From Mesaphorura yosii (lineage: Eukaryota; Arthropoda; Collembola; Poduromorpha; Tullbergiidae), in contig WIXG01000171.1 of NCBI GenBank assembly GCA_009869945.1, forward strand, positions 1-64,000: DNA of 64,000 nucleotides, written 5' to 3'. Below the pieces are notes generated by a model. That model was not told where the DNA came from and did no database searches. It saw only the letters and a list, made by a program, of their open reading frames with translations. The position numbers and the translations under genes are program-made. The number at the start of each line of letters is the position of its first letter. The stretch's first letter is position 1. Positions 34,501 through 45,644 of the stretch are shown piece by piece.

Positions 34501-36791
34501 AATGTAACGACAACGACAACGGCCGAAATAATGGCAAATGGCAGCAACGGATGAAAAGACGAAGCGACAGAAAGCAGAGCGAGCGAGCGAGCAGAATCCA
34601 TTAATTATTATTATCAAAAGCGGCAGACGTGCGCGTGAGCAACTCAGCATTCAGCAAGGCAATTTTATGGCTGAAGCGTAGAATTTGGTTTCGAGAAGCT
34701 GGAGAAATTGGGAAACTTTGTCATCATTACAAAGTTCAATATTGTGAAAGCGAATAGCGAATACACGAGTCTCCGTTTGTCTTGTCTTGCCCTGGAGTGG
34801 ATTTGGGCTTGAACCTTCATTGAATTTCTATTTTTAGCCTAAATTCAATGTACAACATGCAATTTGTATTCATTCAGATGTAGCGTACGTACTGAAAACA
34901 AAGGGTTTTGGTCAGAGTTATGCTTTCTGCGTATGGCGCTCAGAAAGAGAGGTCACATTGATAGTAAACGAAAGGAAATTAAAGTCGTAAAACTACATCT
35001 CAATGAGTCAGTACCCAGCACGCCAATGCAGCGCGACAAGAGCAACAAATCAACAAGTTTATGAATCAGTGCCAGTCAACTTAACGAGTGCACCATATTC
35101 CGACCAACAACTGAAACTCCGCAGCTAACACAGCACGCTGAGAATAGGTTGAAATCAAAAAATTCGCAACGGAGTTTAATTTCTCAAGTGCAACACAATT
35201 TCACGAGAGTTTCACTTTCGAAACTTTCAACGACAAATCAATCATGGCCATGACAGATCAAAATGCTCTCGGTGCGGATGAAATGGTTTCGGCTCGGAGA
35301 CGGCGGTTATCATTTGACTCCGAATTAGAATCAAGCCTGCTGGATTTCCTGCTTCGCGTCCTTTAAGTCCTTGTCTTAAGCAAGCCTTGTCCTGCCCAGC
35401 AACTCAGTTCCACTTTAAGATGCCGAGACTGATAACTATGCCCGCGCCCTTAATTTGTCTCGGGTGCCGTGATGTGCATTGTTCATATTTCCATTCCCAG
35501 AATTTCACTTTGTGCCAAATTGTGGGTGAAATCATCAAATGTGACCCAGTTTCCAGTTTTCGTGCTGCAAACAACAACAGGGCTCCAGCCGTCGGAGTAC
35601 GAGTAGATTATTCCATCATCTACGCTGCCTTACGCTGCGTGGCCGTGGAGCGCGCGGAGCCAAAACCCTCGGCGCTCGAAAGGATTTTGCTTTTTGCAGA
35701 TACAGACTCAATAATTCTGGGAAATGAGACGAAAGCAAAGCGATAAAGACGAAGACGCCTTCGCCAACGCCGTAGCAGCCACAATCACAGCCACCAGAAT
35801 GAGACAATGAATTATTAGCTTCAGTTTGCCATTTGGAGCGGCAACGCAATATTTTATTAGAAAGCTACGCATCCTAAATCTAAAAACAAAGCCCCGCGCC
35901 TGCACTTCAGTCAAGCACTCGAGCCTGAAACCCGAAATGACATGACATGATAAAGCGATGGGAAATAGAATTGCTCAATTTGTTACGTAATAATACACTC
36001 AGGCGATTGCTGCACTGCGCTGCTGTGCTCTGACAAGTTTGGAACAGAAAATATAATTTATACGCGTTATCACCGCCACAATACCCGAATGGGGCAAGTA
36101 AAGGCTTTTATGAGTCTGGAAAATCAGTTTTTAAACTCGGAGCGAGGTTCCGTGCCAAAAAATTAAATGAAATCCATTGAAAGTGGTGCTTGCTTTCTTG
36201 AAAAGCAAAGGAATTCAGGCCAGACTCGCAAATTGTGGAGTTTGGACGCAAATTCAGTGTTCCGCGGGTCGGATTTTGGGAAACAGGCTTCAAAGGGGCG
36301 AGATTTGCTTAAAAGCCGTTAAAGAAGTTGAATTTAACAGCAAGTGTGAAACACAAGCATTAAGTACATTTGTTGGCATAAAGACTTACATGAGTAGATG
36401 TTTGTCAGGAGCGTTGTCGGTAAACAGAGCGTAATTATGAGAAAATCTGCTGTCGCTAGATTTGCGATGAAAAAGTTCGTTGGAGTGTGCATTTTCGGGA
36501 ATCTGATGACTACGTCTGAAAAGAGCAGAGCAAAGCAGAGATCATTATCAGATCATGCAAGGCATGAATCTAGTCTATACTCCTAAAAGAATCAAGAGGT
36601 CAGGGCCAGAGCAAGAATTTCTACGACTCACCGATCACGAATGAGTTTCCAATGATCCCGATGATGAAGATCAGTGCGTACGCAAAGCATAACGCGATTC
36701 CGGCTGGCAATGTAACTCGATATTGCTGAGACGGAGACGAAGGGTCGGCGTCAGTGTCAACACTCACAATGTGATTAAGATCTCGTTCCAT
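28526..36791 (-). CDS. Rhodopsin-family neuropeptide GPCR with two alternative TM1-TM2 modules (SIFamide/trissin-receptor-like)
   Basis: Shared exons: 29338-29591 (TM3-TM4; WILGEWVCK, then [14 protein letters not shown], the DRY-type motif), 28818-29243 (TM5-TM7; LSWLPLY and NPILYAFF), 28646-28753 (Ser/Thr-rich tail with CC) and 28526-28555 (stop). Two 5' modules end with phase-1 donors that fit the same acceptor at 29591. Module B is exon 33105-33378 (ATG 33378; TM1-TM2, [21 protein letters not shown]). Module A is exons 36632-36791 (ATG 36791; GNSFVI) and 36390-36515 ([12 protein letters not shown]). Either gives an in-frame protein (363 aa with B, 367 aa with A). Family: class A peptide receptor coupling to G proteins at neuron or target-cell membranes. 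The QGVSVSAS stretch in TM3 suggests SIFamide or trissin receptors; the ligand is inferred. Confidence 0.8.
29592..33104 (-). other. Large intron of the GPCR gene
   Basis: About 3.5 kb between the TM3-TM4 exon and TM1-TM2 module B. Short open frames occur on both strands but none looks coding. Long introns are otherwise absent in this window, so regulatory elements are plausible. Confidence 0.55.
33379..36389 (-). other. Region between alternative GPCR modules B and A
   Basis: No second set of TM3-TM7 exons is visible here on either strand, which matters for the shared-exon interpretation. AT-rich with no other gene recognised. Confidence 0.5.
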
Positions 36792-38216
36792 TTTTCTGTA
36801 GCCCTGCCGAAATTCAAAATCTCCTCGTCAAGTTTCCCCTCAATCTGAATTCTGGACACCTTTGATTTCAACTCGACTGTATAATTGCCTCTATCACATA
36901 GTAGAAACGGCACTGAAACAAAAATAAAAGTTCCAAGCTGTGCTGGAAGCTGGAAAGGTTGGAAAGGAATAAATTCTTGAACTCCACCTTCAGACTGTTC
37001 TTGGTGTCAGTCAAAGATGAACTGGAATGATAGACTCGGCGCACCTTCACTAAAGTTTTAAATCACTGTAGCTTCCTAAGTTTCTTGCAAATCTCTCACT
37101 TTACACTTTCAAGCGTGTGTGTAAACACTGCACTTAATTCCAAGCCAAGCGCAGCTTGGCGATGGCAGTGAGGGCATTAAGCATTTATCTGGCTTCTGGA
37201 CTGGAAGCGGTGGCGAGTTGACCCACTTTTAAAGTAATCATAATGAATCCGCTGCTTTATTGTCGTCTCTTCATTCAGTTCTGAGTTTTCACTTTTCACT
37301 TTCTTCGCTAATGACTCTACTATTCTGTATTCTATTCTCTGTCGAGCTTCTCCGTCACCGTCATCACGCTGCTGTCTCTGTTTATGTTTACTATTTTCAC
37401 TTTTTCGCTGCGCAAATCGCAAGCGTCGCATTCGCATCGCAGTCACCGCCCGCCATTAAGGAGATTAAGGCCATTTAAAAGTGGAGACGAGGCTCGGCCA
37501 CGTTTGATAATTCTTCCTAGCCCACAAGAAATCGATTTGAACTAGCTGACACACGAATAATCTCGGCGTTTTTGTATACCTCGCTTTAATTTTCACTTAA
37601 TAATTAATAAACTAAGGTGATGCAGTTTGACTTGAGGATTGTTGATCAGCTTTGCTTTGTGTATCGCGTTGCGTGCGCAGTGAGGTCGAGCGAAGAAATG
37701 ACCGAGGACGAGTGGATTTTCTCCATTGTCATCAGCACCAGGCCACCTCCACCTCGGTTTGCACAGCCAAGAGTCAGTGGACAGAAAGAGAGCTAATGCT
37801 AATGGACGACGATGGTGATGGCAGAGATGAAGAATGGCACTTGTACATGATCCATTAGGCTGAGAAGGTGACGAGACTATAAAGTCTTTGAGAATCCAGT
37901 CTCCAGCCAAGAAAGAAAGAAAGACAGGATGCCGTGCCCATACTAATTAAATGCTATACTGGAGCTGTCTGGAGGTGATGTGAGGAAGATGTTACTGTAT
38001 TACTTATCAAGACCGTGACGGGCGAAAAGAAGCCCAGCACAGTATAGCACAAATGAAGGAAAGGTCAACACCTTGAGCTAGAAACCGCCACCGCACACTT
38101 GTGTATTGCAATCACGATCTACGCATTTTATTTCCAAATTCCGTTCTGCGCTGCGAAGCCGCGACGCGCGACCAAAGGAATTGTGATAAAAAATACTATA
38201 AGTACGATACGCGATA
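36792..38216. other. Intergenic, no gene seen
   Basis: Upstream of GPCR module A and downstream of the four-TM gene. Small open frames only. Confidence 0.5.
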
Positions 38217-38807
38217 CTACAAAGAATCTAACGACTCAGCAAGACGACGGATCCACATCGCTGATTTGCCCAGCAACGGCCTTACCAAGCTCGCATTCAT
38301 GACCAACGTGATGATCAGCAGGATCTTGAAGAACAGTGCGAAGAGCGACACGATGTCCGAGAGGTTTGTGACGATTTCCAGAAGCAGATTTCTCAGCAGG
38401 GTGCAGAGCACGAGTGAGCATAGCGTCATCGCGATTGACTGCACGAACAGGAGCCGCTGTTCCTTGAACGGTCTCTCGAAGATGACCTCCGGGAAGGAAT
38501 CGTACGGCCCGGTCATGAAGTGGATGTAGCAGAACCAAATCAGGATGATCAGGGCGACGCTGCTCGGTGGCGCGAAGAATGGGAAATCGAAACACGCACT
38601 GAAGACCGCACGTACGGCGGACGGCAGCAGGGAAGTCAGGACGGAGAGCTGCAGCACTTGCCGGAAGACTCCAAAATTGGTCTGTGGCTTCTGCGCCTGC
38701 CTGTGCGCCTGTGCTTGTGGCGGAGGTTTAGGCTTGGGCTTAGGCTTAGGCTGAGGCTGGACCTTGGTAACCATTTTAATTGGACAAGAACTCACTGCGG
38801 ACTTCAT
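38217..38807 (-). CDS. Four-TM membrane protein, unknown function (196 aa)
   Basis: The ATG at 38807 is preceded by a likely 5' UTR intron (TTGCG-GTAAGA donor near 38881, AATTCAG acceptor near 38850). The N-terminus is short and polar with a Pro-Lys run (PQPKPKPKPKPPPQ), followed by four hydrophobic helices separated by a loop carrying FMTGPYDSFPE. Both termini probably face the cytoplasm. No family is recognised. A seven-codon upstream ORF ends on top of the start codon (ATGA overlap), so translation may be dampened. A later ATG at 38774 is possible. Confidence 0.6.
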   Translation of the reverse strand: MKSAVSSCPIKMVTKVQPQPKPKPKPKPPPQAQAHRQAQKPQTNFGVFRQVLQLSVLTSLLPSAVRAVFSACFDFPFFAPPSSVALIILIWFCYIHFMTGPYDSFPEVIFERPFKEQRLLFVQSIAMTLCSLVLCTLLRNLLLEIVTNLSDIVSLFALFFKILLIITLVMNASLVRPLLGKSAMWIRRLAESLDSL

Positions 38808-38827
38808 CTCTCGCCTGTCAACAGCAT
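38804..38827 (-). promoter_or_regulatory. Short uORF overlapping the start of the four-TM gene
   Basis: ATG at 38827 followed by six codons and TGA at 38804-38806, which overlaps the main ATG as ATGA. Confidence 0.5.
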
Positions 38828-39741
38828 GAAATGCCACATCGAGAAAAACCTGAATTTGTTGAAATCTATGTAATTTCTTACCGCAAGATATCAACGATAT
38901 TATTCGCTTGGATTTTGGGTGTTGTAAATCTCTGTACAGAAGTAGAAGCTTACGATCCGTGAGCTTTCATCATCCAATGTGACACACCACGCACGCACGA
39001 CTTGAAGTATGTCACGGATTCGACGGGTCACCGACACAATGCAAGTGAATTTCTATGAGAACTGAGAACGTCCCTCCACAAGCGAATCCCAGACGGCCTG
39101 CTTGGAATTAGCTTTAGCTTGGAAAGGACCGACACGAGAGCCGTTGTGGCCTTTGACCCATAGCCCATTGCATTGCTTATCAACACTCATAATTTACAAA
39201 AAGTTGTACAACTGCTTGACAGCTATTCTATTCCCGTCGTCGTCCTGAAAAAGTTCCCAAACTGCTGCACTCTGAAGTGCTTTAATGTAGGTCAGGACAT
39301 GCTGCCTACAAGAGTATTTTTCTGGCCTACATTATTCCACCGCATCGTATTACTTTTCTATCGATAAGTGCAACGCAATCGTAAGTTCCGCTTCTGATTC
39401 TACGCGGATAATAACCGTTTATATTGTGAGAGACGATTATTGTCAGTTTAAGTGTATAACTTTAGTTGTTAAGGTTTATTAGCCGACGACCACGAGGTGG
39501 GTCTTGTACGCTGTACTTTTGGTCCATGTAACCTGTACTGCCTGATGACCTGATTTGGTCTCTTGTACAATTTACTCAAGGTATTCAATATCATAACAAT
39601 CATTTTATTGTTGTGTTTTCGGTTTTATTTCATGTCTTGATGTTTTCTAGTGCAACCATCTATGCAATTACGGAAAGTTACACGAACTGACTACGCCCGT
39701 CTCCAGTTCCCGACCTCATTACAGATTAGTGAGTCTCCTGT
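38828..39741. other. Intergenic, no gene seen
   Basis: Contains the 5' UTR of the four-TM gene and the 3' flank of the gustatory receptor. Nothing else is recognised. Confidence 0.5.
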
Positions 39742-41291
39742 CTACTGCCCCAACGATGCAACTTGGAACTGGAAAAGAATCACAATGTACGCGGTGATTG
39801 ATCCGATTATCTGCAAAGAATCTAGTGTTAAAGTAGCCTGGTCACGCAGTCTTTAATTGGGGCGAAAGCGAAGAAGCTGCCGTACGCACATTCGTGAACA
39901 AACATCGGTTCAGCTTGAAGTAGTTGCACCCCGTCGCCTGAAACTTCAGCCCCGCTCCATTTGCGAACAAAATCTGCAACCTTTGCAAGTACTCTGCGTC
40001 CTCCTTGAAGCGCAGATTGAGCGTGGTCGTCGACGCGACTACGGCCATGTGTGGAGATACCAATGCCAAAGCAGAAGCAGTGCCGATAGTAAAACGAAGC
40101 TGCCGAGCCTAAATACAAGAACTTAAACAGGTGCGTCTGCTTGGAACTACACATTGGGTTTCATGAACATACACGTGTTCTCAGCATTTCACCACCATTC
40201 GACAGCGTCCACAAAATGTACAAGTCGAAGGCCAAAAACGTCGGGAATAGAAAAAGGGAGTCGTCACTAAACCAGCCAAAATATGTCCAGATTGCAGTCA
40301 TGAATACAAGAATCGTCGCGTTTGTAGTAAACATTCCAATTAAGAGGACGGTGGAGCTTCCACTCGCAGATTCAAAAGACTCAAAGATGTTATGAAGTTC
40401 CAGAACTTGGTAATAAACGGACTTGATGCTCACCGAGACAGACTCTCCCGTGCAAGTGTGCATAGTTTCTGCCAGCGTCTTCGTCACAGCGTCCAAGGAC
40501 CCGGACATGTGCCCCATTGACCCAATAATTAAATGAAATGTGATCATCATGGAGGACACGCACAAGAAATCGTGCAGTAAGATTGCATTGGAATAAAACA
40601 CGGGCGCTGGGCTTCCCGACAGATACCGCTCGTTGTACTGAGCCCATGTCGAGAAATTTGCATTCGACTGCACGTGAATGTGCAGGTCCACGACAAGTCT
40701 CTTGTATGGGAGTGCCGTGAAGAAAGCCACAGTCATCCAAAGGATTGCCTGAGCCAGGTTAGCAAAAGCGGCTGGCGTGCACTTCCACGAAGAGGCTCCT
40801 GCGTACTTGTCGTCAGTGTATTTGACATGAAAAGCATTCAGCTGATTAATCAAGCGTACGAATTTGGGTACGGAGAAGAACCAGTTCAAGTGCAGGACGT
40901 AAGTCCCCACCAGAAAGAAGAGAATAAGGCCATGTGTGATTTGTGTCGCGAAGATGGCTTCTTTCAGGACTGCTTTGTACCTTTGGAGGGCCTCCTGCAA
41001 CTCGAGCGTGATGTGGTACAAAGTCGAGATAAGGAAATACGCACAGAAAATGTTGCCAACCATCACGAAAAGAGTCCACAGCCCATGAGCACCAGAAACC
41101 GTCAACTTCAGAATGTAATTGCTTCCTTGAGTAATTTTTGAAAAAGGTTGCTGGCCTATGAACTTGGCAAATAGTAAGTAGAAGCGAAGGAACTTGATTT
41201 CAACTTCCATGTTCAAGAAATCGCGATGGCGGCTGCGGTAAAGTGAAACCAAAAACTGAAGTTGACTGCAATGGAACATGTTAGCATTCAT
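39742..41291 (-). CDS. Gustatory receptor (insect Gr family, three exons, 444 aa)
   Basis: Exon 1 (40175-41291) codes for six or so TM helices and ends in phase 1. Exon 2 (39890-40038) starts after a CGTAG acceptor and carries the family block FQATGCNYFKLNRCLFTN. Exon 3 (39742-39810) gives IIGSITAYIVILFQF, the C-terminal TY-x5-QF signature (here AY-IVILF-QF) of arthropod gustatory receptors. All phases join and the total of 1335 bp is divisible by three. The protein is a ligand-gated channel subunit in chemosensory neurons with an inverted 7TM topology; the tastant is unknown. The start may instead be the in-frame ATG at 41210. Reading exon 1 alone gives a stop at 40161 that would lose the signature. 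Confidence 0.85.
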
Positions 41292-42025
41292 TTAGGAAAA
41301 TCATCAATGCCTACGCGAATAAAGCAATTAAACTAATTATTAAATGGGCGCAGTATTCTTCTGTTCTGCAAATTAGTATCCATCTAGAATTAATTCCCAC
41401 TTGAGACTAGAAGTTCACATTAATGATGATGGTAGTGTAATACCAAATATCCACTGTGTTTGTCTATGGGTTTGACCGCATAATAATAGAACAGCTCACA
41501 TGTCATTGATATTTCATTTAAAAAGCGAAGCATCGAGGATTTCACTGTCATTCTTTATACATGCACGAGAATTTTGTGCTTTCGAGTTAAGGTCGTCCTT
41601 GAGCCTCAGGACGAGACCGTCAGGCAGGCGAAAGTGGAATTCTAATTCATTAATTGCTAATACTTCCGAGTAAAATCGTTCATCTCAATTCTGCCAGTCG
41701 GTGACCGACGACCGAAATGGCTAGACCCGAAATAAGTAGATGAGTTCCAATTTATTAATTGAAGAATGATGAAAGCAGCGACAGCGTGGTTTCGGGCATT
41801 GTTAAATGTTTAATGCTACCATGAAGAGCCCGGAATGAGAATACTTGAAAGCTATAAAATTTCGCCATTAAAATTGATGGAGAATAAAAGTCTTTGCTGC
41901 TTTGACCGATGTTGAGGCAGGCGCCAAATGCTGAAATGCAACTTCCTCATTTCATAAAAGGCTTACACCAAAATCAAGATTTTTCTGGCTAACTGGTCGA
42001 ATTCCCTTATTCGTCCTTCAACCGG
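41292..42025. other. Head-to-head spacer between two chemoreceptor genes
   Basis: About 0.8 kb separate the two start codons; the plus-strand gene has a TATA box at its end. AT-rich with no coding sequence. Confidence 0.5.
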
Positions 42026-42032
42026 TATAAAA
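42026..42032 (+). promoter_or_regulatory. TATA box of the chemoreceptor-like gene at 42.1 kb
   Basis: TATAAAA lies 85 bp upstream of the ATG at 42111, with a GCAGTCA initiator-like sequence about 28 bp downstream. Confidence 0.6.
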
Positions 42033-42110
42033 CTGACGAGACAAGGTCGAATTGCAGTCAAAAAGCTGAAAGCCCGGCCAGTCCAGTTCCAATACGATTC
42101 CAGCTCCAAA

Positions 42111-43341
42111 ATGTTGTCCAGAAAAGGGTTTGAGCGATATGCCGTCGTTTTGTACTTGTTCACTTCGCTGTGTCTTCTCCCTTGCGACTGGGACGTCTGC
42201 AAATGCACGCTGACACGAACCAAATACTGGCTACGCCGATTTTTAAACAGGCTCGTCGTGTTTGGGCTTGTTGTCATTTTGATATGGTTTGCAGTCGGAA
42301 TTTCCATCGACGTGTACTGGCGGTTAGTTACCCCAAATCAGTTAATCATCATCCTCCTCCTTTTCCTGTTCATGCTGATGATGGTGTCGGTGGCTCTGGC
42401 CTGCTGCTTCTTCGACGACTTCCTGATGGTCAGCATCAATACGCTGTTTGCAACGAACCGGCATTTTCGACGTAAGCAACACAATCTTTTTCGAACTATG
42501 ATTTTCAATCTTTAACGATTCCTCGTACAATTTTTCTGAAGGGCACGCTCTTAATCGGGCCGAACGCGAAGAACTCGACAGCAGAAAATCCTTCACTGTC
42601 CAACTTTCGAACGTGCTCGAATTATTTGCGATGGTTCACTCAATGTGCATCACGGCGCTATTCTTCGAAGACTTTGACCCATTTCGTCGATACTTTTACA
42701 ACATCGTCGCTTACTTTCTGGATTTGCAGTCGCCTATGGACGAAATCCCTTTCGTGATTCTGTACTTTTGTCTGGTACGCGTCATATACGGGTATTTTCT
42801 TCTCCTCTGCTTTTATTTCTCCGGGTATCAAGAGACGATGATTTACTGGCTCGAACTCCCGGTTTCTAACGACCGTTACCTGTCGAATCCAGTGAAATAC
42901 AAGGAGAATGTCAGAGTAATTTTTGTTTCGATGACCCTTCTGAACCGGCTGTACATTTCGAGCCAGACGTTAGCCCTCCTCTTCCCTGCACTGCTCTCTG
43001 GCGCGTTCGTGACCTTGATTATCAGTAATTTCGCGAGCATTCGCTTATTTGGCACGATTAACTTTTTCACATACTTGTTTCTGCCGTCCATCTCCATTCT
43101 ACTGTCGTTTTACATCAGAATGTGGTCGTACTACTGTGGGCAGTACGAAACTCTGTCCACGGAGTTTGTTCGAGTCTGGAAAGAAAAGTTGAGCTACGAT
43201 CGAAGGTATAAAAGATTCCTGAGAGCATGCCGACAGCTTTTCGTGCCCGTCAACATATTTTTCCGTCTTAATTTGGACCGATACGCCGATTTTCAACAGT
43301 TTTCAGTAGATAAGACGGTTGAGCTCCTCGTTTCTACTTAA
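42111..43341 (+). CDS. Multi-pass chemoreceptor-like membrane protein (386 aa)
   Basis: Two exons, 42111-42471 and 42542-43341, joined across a 70-bp intron (CGTAAGC donor, TCTGAAG acceptor) in phase 1. About seven hydrophobic segments are visible, with a large charged loop between exon 1 and the third helix. Size, topology and position next to a canonical gustatory receptor suggest the Gr-like superfamily. No TY-x5-QF ending is seen; the C-terminus is polar (DKTVELLVST). It may equally be a lineage-specific membrane family of other function. Membrane location is well supported; the ligand is not inferred. Confidence 0.65.
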
Positions 43342-43498
43342 TTGTCGATAGAATTTTGGAATCAAAGCTCAAATGAGTAATTTGAAGGAAGATTTCTTTA
43401 TTTCAAGACATTAAATGCATGGCAGAGGCAACGAGACACATTGAACACTGAATCAGTAATGAATAATAAGAATAATGAAGCAAAACTCTAATGTTAAG

Positions 43499-44781
43499 TT
43501 AATCCTTTTGTGCTTTCAATAAAAGTTCCTGAGCTTTCGCCTGAGAAGAAGTCAGTTCCGCCTTCGCTGCATCCAACTCATTGATCGCGTTCATCCATTG
43601 TTCTCTGGTCATACTTCGACCAATTACTTGAAAATGGCCAGACTCCTTTGCTTTCTTCTTCAATTCCTTGTTTTCTTCTGCCAACTTGAGATTCTTCGCG
43701 TAAAGCTCCGACTGTTTAATTCCAAGCACTGTCAATTTGTCCATGAGCAAATCTATCAAAGAAGAGAAACATTGCGAATTTATCAAGACTCATTGCTGGA
43801 TGATCGCTTCTGGAGAATTTGTACCTTTAATTTCTGCGCCTTGCTCCAACGACTTTTCAAGCTCTGCAATTCGCTGCTCCATCACCGAATCCAGCTGGCG
43901 GTTATGAAACGATTTGATGTGAACATTGTACACTTCTACCTCTCGTTTGTAGCCTTCCAGAACCTCAGCCATCCGCTTTTGAGCAGATTGGCAAAGGTGG
44001 AGGTTTCTGTTGGTAAAAATTCAATTTTACATCAATTCGTAAGCGGTCTGCAGCGCAGTCTTCCCATAAGCTGGGTCCCACTCACCTTGTAATATCCTGA
44101 ATTGACTCTCGAATTCTTTTCGTGTAGTTATCGAAGAACTTCTTGAAATTAGCGTACGCAACTCCTTCCTCCGTGATTTCTACCAACTGTTGAGAGACTT
44201 CCCATTTCTCCATCTAAAATACTGCCACATTGGAAACTTGCTCTGATGAATTTTATGTGCAATAAAAGTCAAATACCTCAACAACTTTCAACTGCTCTTT
44301 CAACAACTGAGTTTCTCGAGATGTGGATTCAGCTTTTTGCTTCCAAGTTTCAGCCTCACATTTAATTGTGTATATTTGAGCCTTGAAGTCCATTGAAGCC
44401 TTCTCAAGTTGTAAAGATGCCTTCTTGGATTCTTGATCACGCAATGACCGTTCTGCGACGAGTTTCAGTTCCAGATCACGAACTGCGTCTTGGCATTTGT
44501 TAAGGGCTTCACGAAGTTTCTCAGAATGCTTCTGGAAATGAAACGAAAGCCATACGCCAAATTCAACAAATCAACCTACGCACACAGGCAAGCCCAGATT
44601 ACAATTTGTCGCCGCGTGCGTGTAAGATTCTTACCTTTTCCAGTGCATGCTTCTCCATGAGTTCAGAATTTGACTGGTGCTGCAAAGTATCACCCGTGAA
44701 CTCGTCGTCCAAGATGGTGATATCGTCCATGACCATGTTTGTATTATGAGTTGATTGATTGGGCTCTCGACCGTTGTCCAT
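43499..44781 (-). CDS. Coiled-coil protein, unknown function
   Basis: About five exons with short introns. The ATG at 44781 gives an acidic N-terminus. The next exons are almost wholly helical and charged with heptad patterns (for example QLLKEQLKVVE, KRMAEVLEGYKREVEV, ENKELKKKAKES), ending at 43499. It has no zinc finger or motor domain. It resembles cytoskeletal or signalling scaffold proteins in composition only, so no ortholog is claimed. Exon borders were not all fixed. Confidence 0.6.
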
Positions 44782-45187
44782 CACCGAATCACTGCCACCA
44801 CTGCACGTGCGCTGTGCCAAAATCCCCTTGAAAGCAATTAATCAGCAAGAGTGTACCAAGAATTCTCTGATTGCACTTATGATCAATTCGACCAGCTATC
44901 AGCTTGTTTTCGTTTCATTCCACAACCCACAAAGGATTCGACATTCGAATAAAAACAAACGATTCAAAACGAATAGAAAATGAAGGCCGCTGAATAGGCA
45001 AACGGGCAAATACCAAAGCCGTTGAAAATTCAAACTTTTCCGTCATTTATGACACGTCAAAAAATAGATATATTGTCGTTCCGTGAGAAGAGCACGATTG
45101 ATTGACTTGGGCGATTGGAGGCACTTTATTTAATAGATTGAAGTTACATTTACATTTACAGTAAGTAAATTATGAATTCGGTATAAT
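44782..45187. other. Intergenic, no gene seen
   Basis: Spacer between the coiled-coil gene and the small membrane protein gene; both run on the minus strand. Confidence 0.5.
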
Positions 45188-45644
45188 TTAGCGATAAAGC
45201 AAGGAACTCCTTCTTCGTCGGTTGTGCTGCTCGGGATTGATGGTCAAGTGTTCGTCCACGTTCGAGTCTCTCCACGAATTTCCGTTGGTGCTGGCCGAGT
45301 CAGGAGTTGTCAAACTGATGCCGGGAGTGGTCCCGTTGCTGGATTGCATGAAGAAAGATGACGATTTGCAGAAATAGTGGTAAGTCTGTACAAAGTGAAA
45401 TAGTAGATCGGAGCCAAATTTCCAATTTTATCTTGGCTATGATATGAATTAATATGGCCTTACCAGGAAAGAACCAATGGCCACTCCAAGAAGAAAGACG
45501 TGGCTGGTGCAAAACTGGACAAAAAATCAATCATAGCAGTAAATTGCCTGATTTATTCAACAACCCAATGATTTGACTTACGAGAGTATCCCAGAATGAC
45601 GTTTGCGCGTCGTACTTGTCGTCGGAATCCGCCATGCTGACCAT
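45188..45644 (-). CDS. Small single-pass membrane protein, three exons (103 aa)
   Basis: Exons 45582-45644, 45464-45514 and 45188-45385 join in phase 0 with GTAAG donors and CAG acceptors. The protein has an acidic N-terminus (ADSDDKYDAQTSFWDTL), one TM helix spanning exon 2 (FCTSHVFLLGVAIGSFL), then a Ser/Thr/Asn-rich tail ending in a basic RRRR stretch. The second in-frame ATG at 45635 is an alternative start. FWDTL next to acidic residues fits a W-x-x-L LC3-interacting pattern, a weak hint only. No family is recognised. The exons are too short to stand out as single ORFs; the support is three matching splice junctions and a sensible TM placement. Confidence 0.6.
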
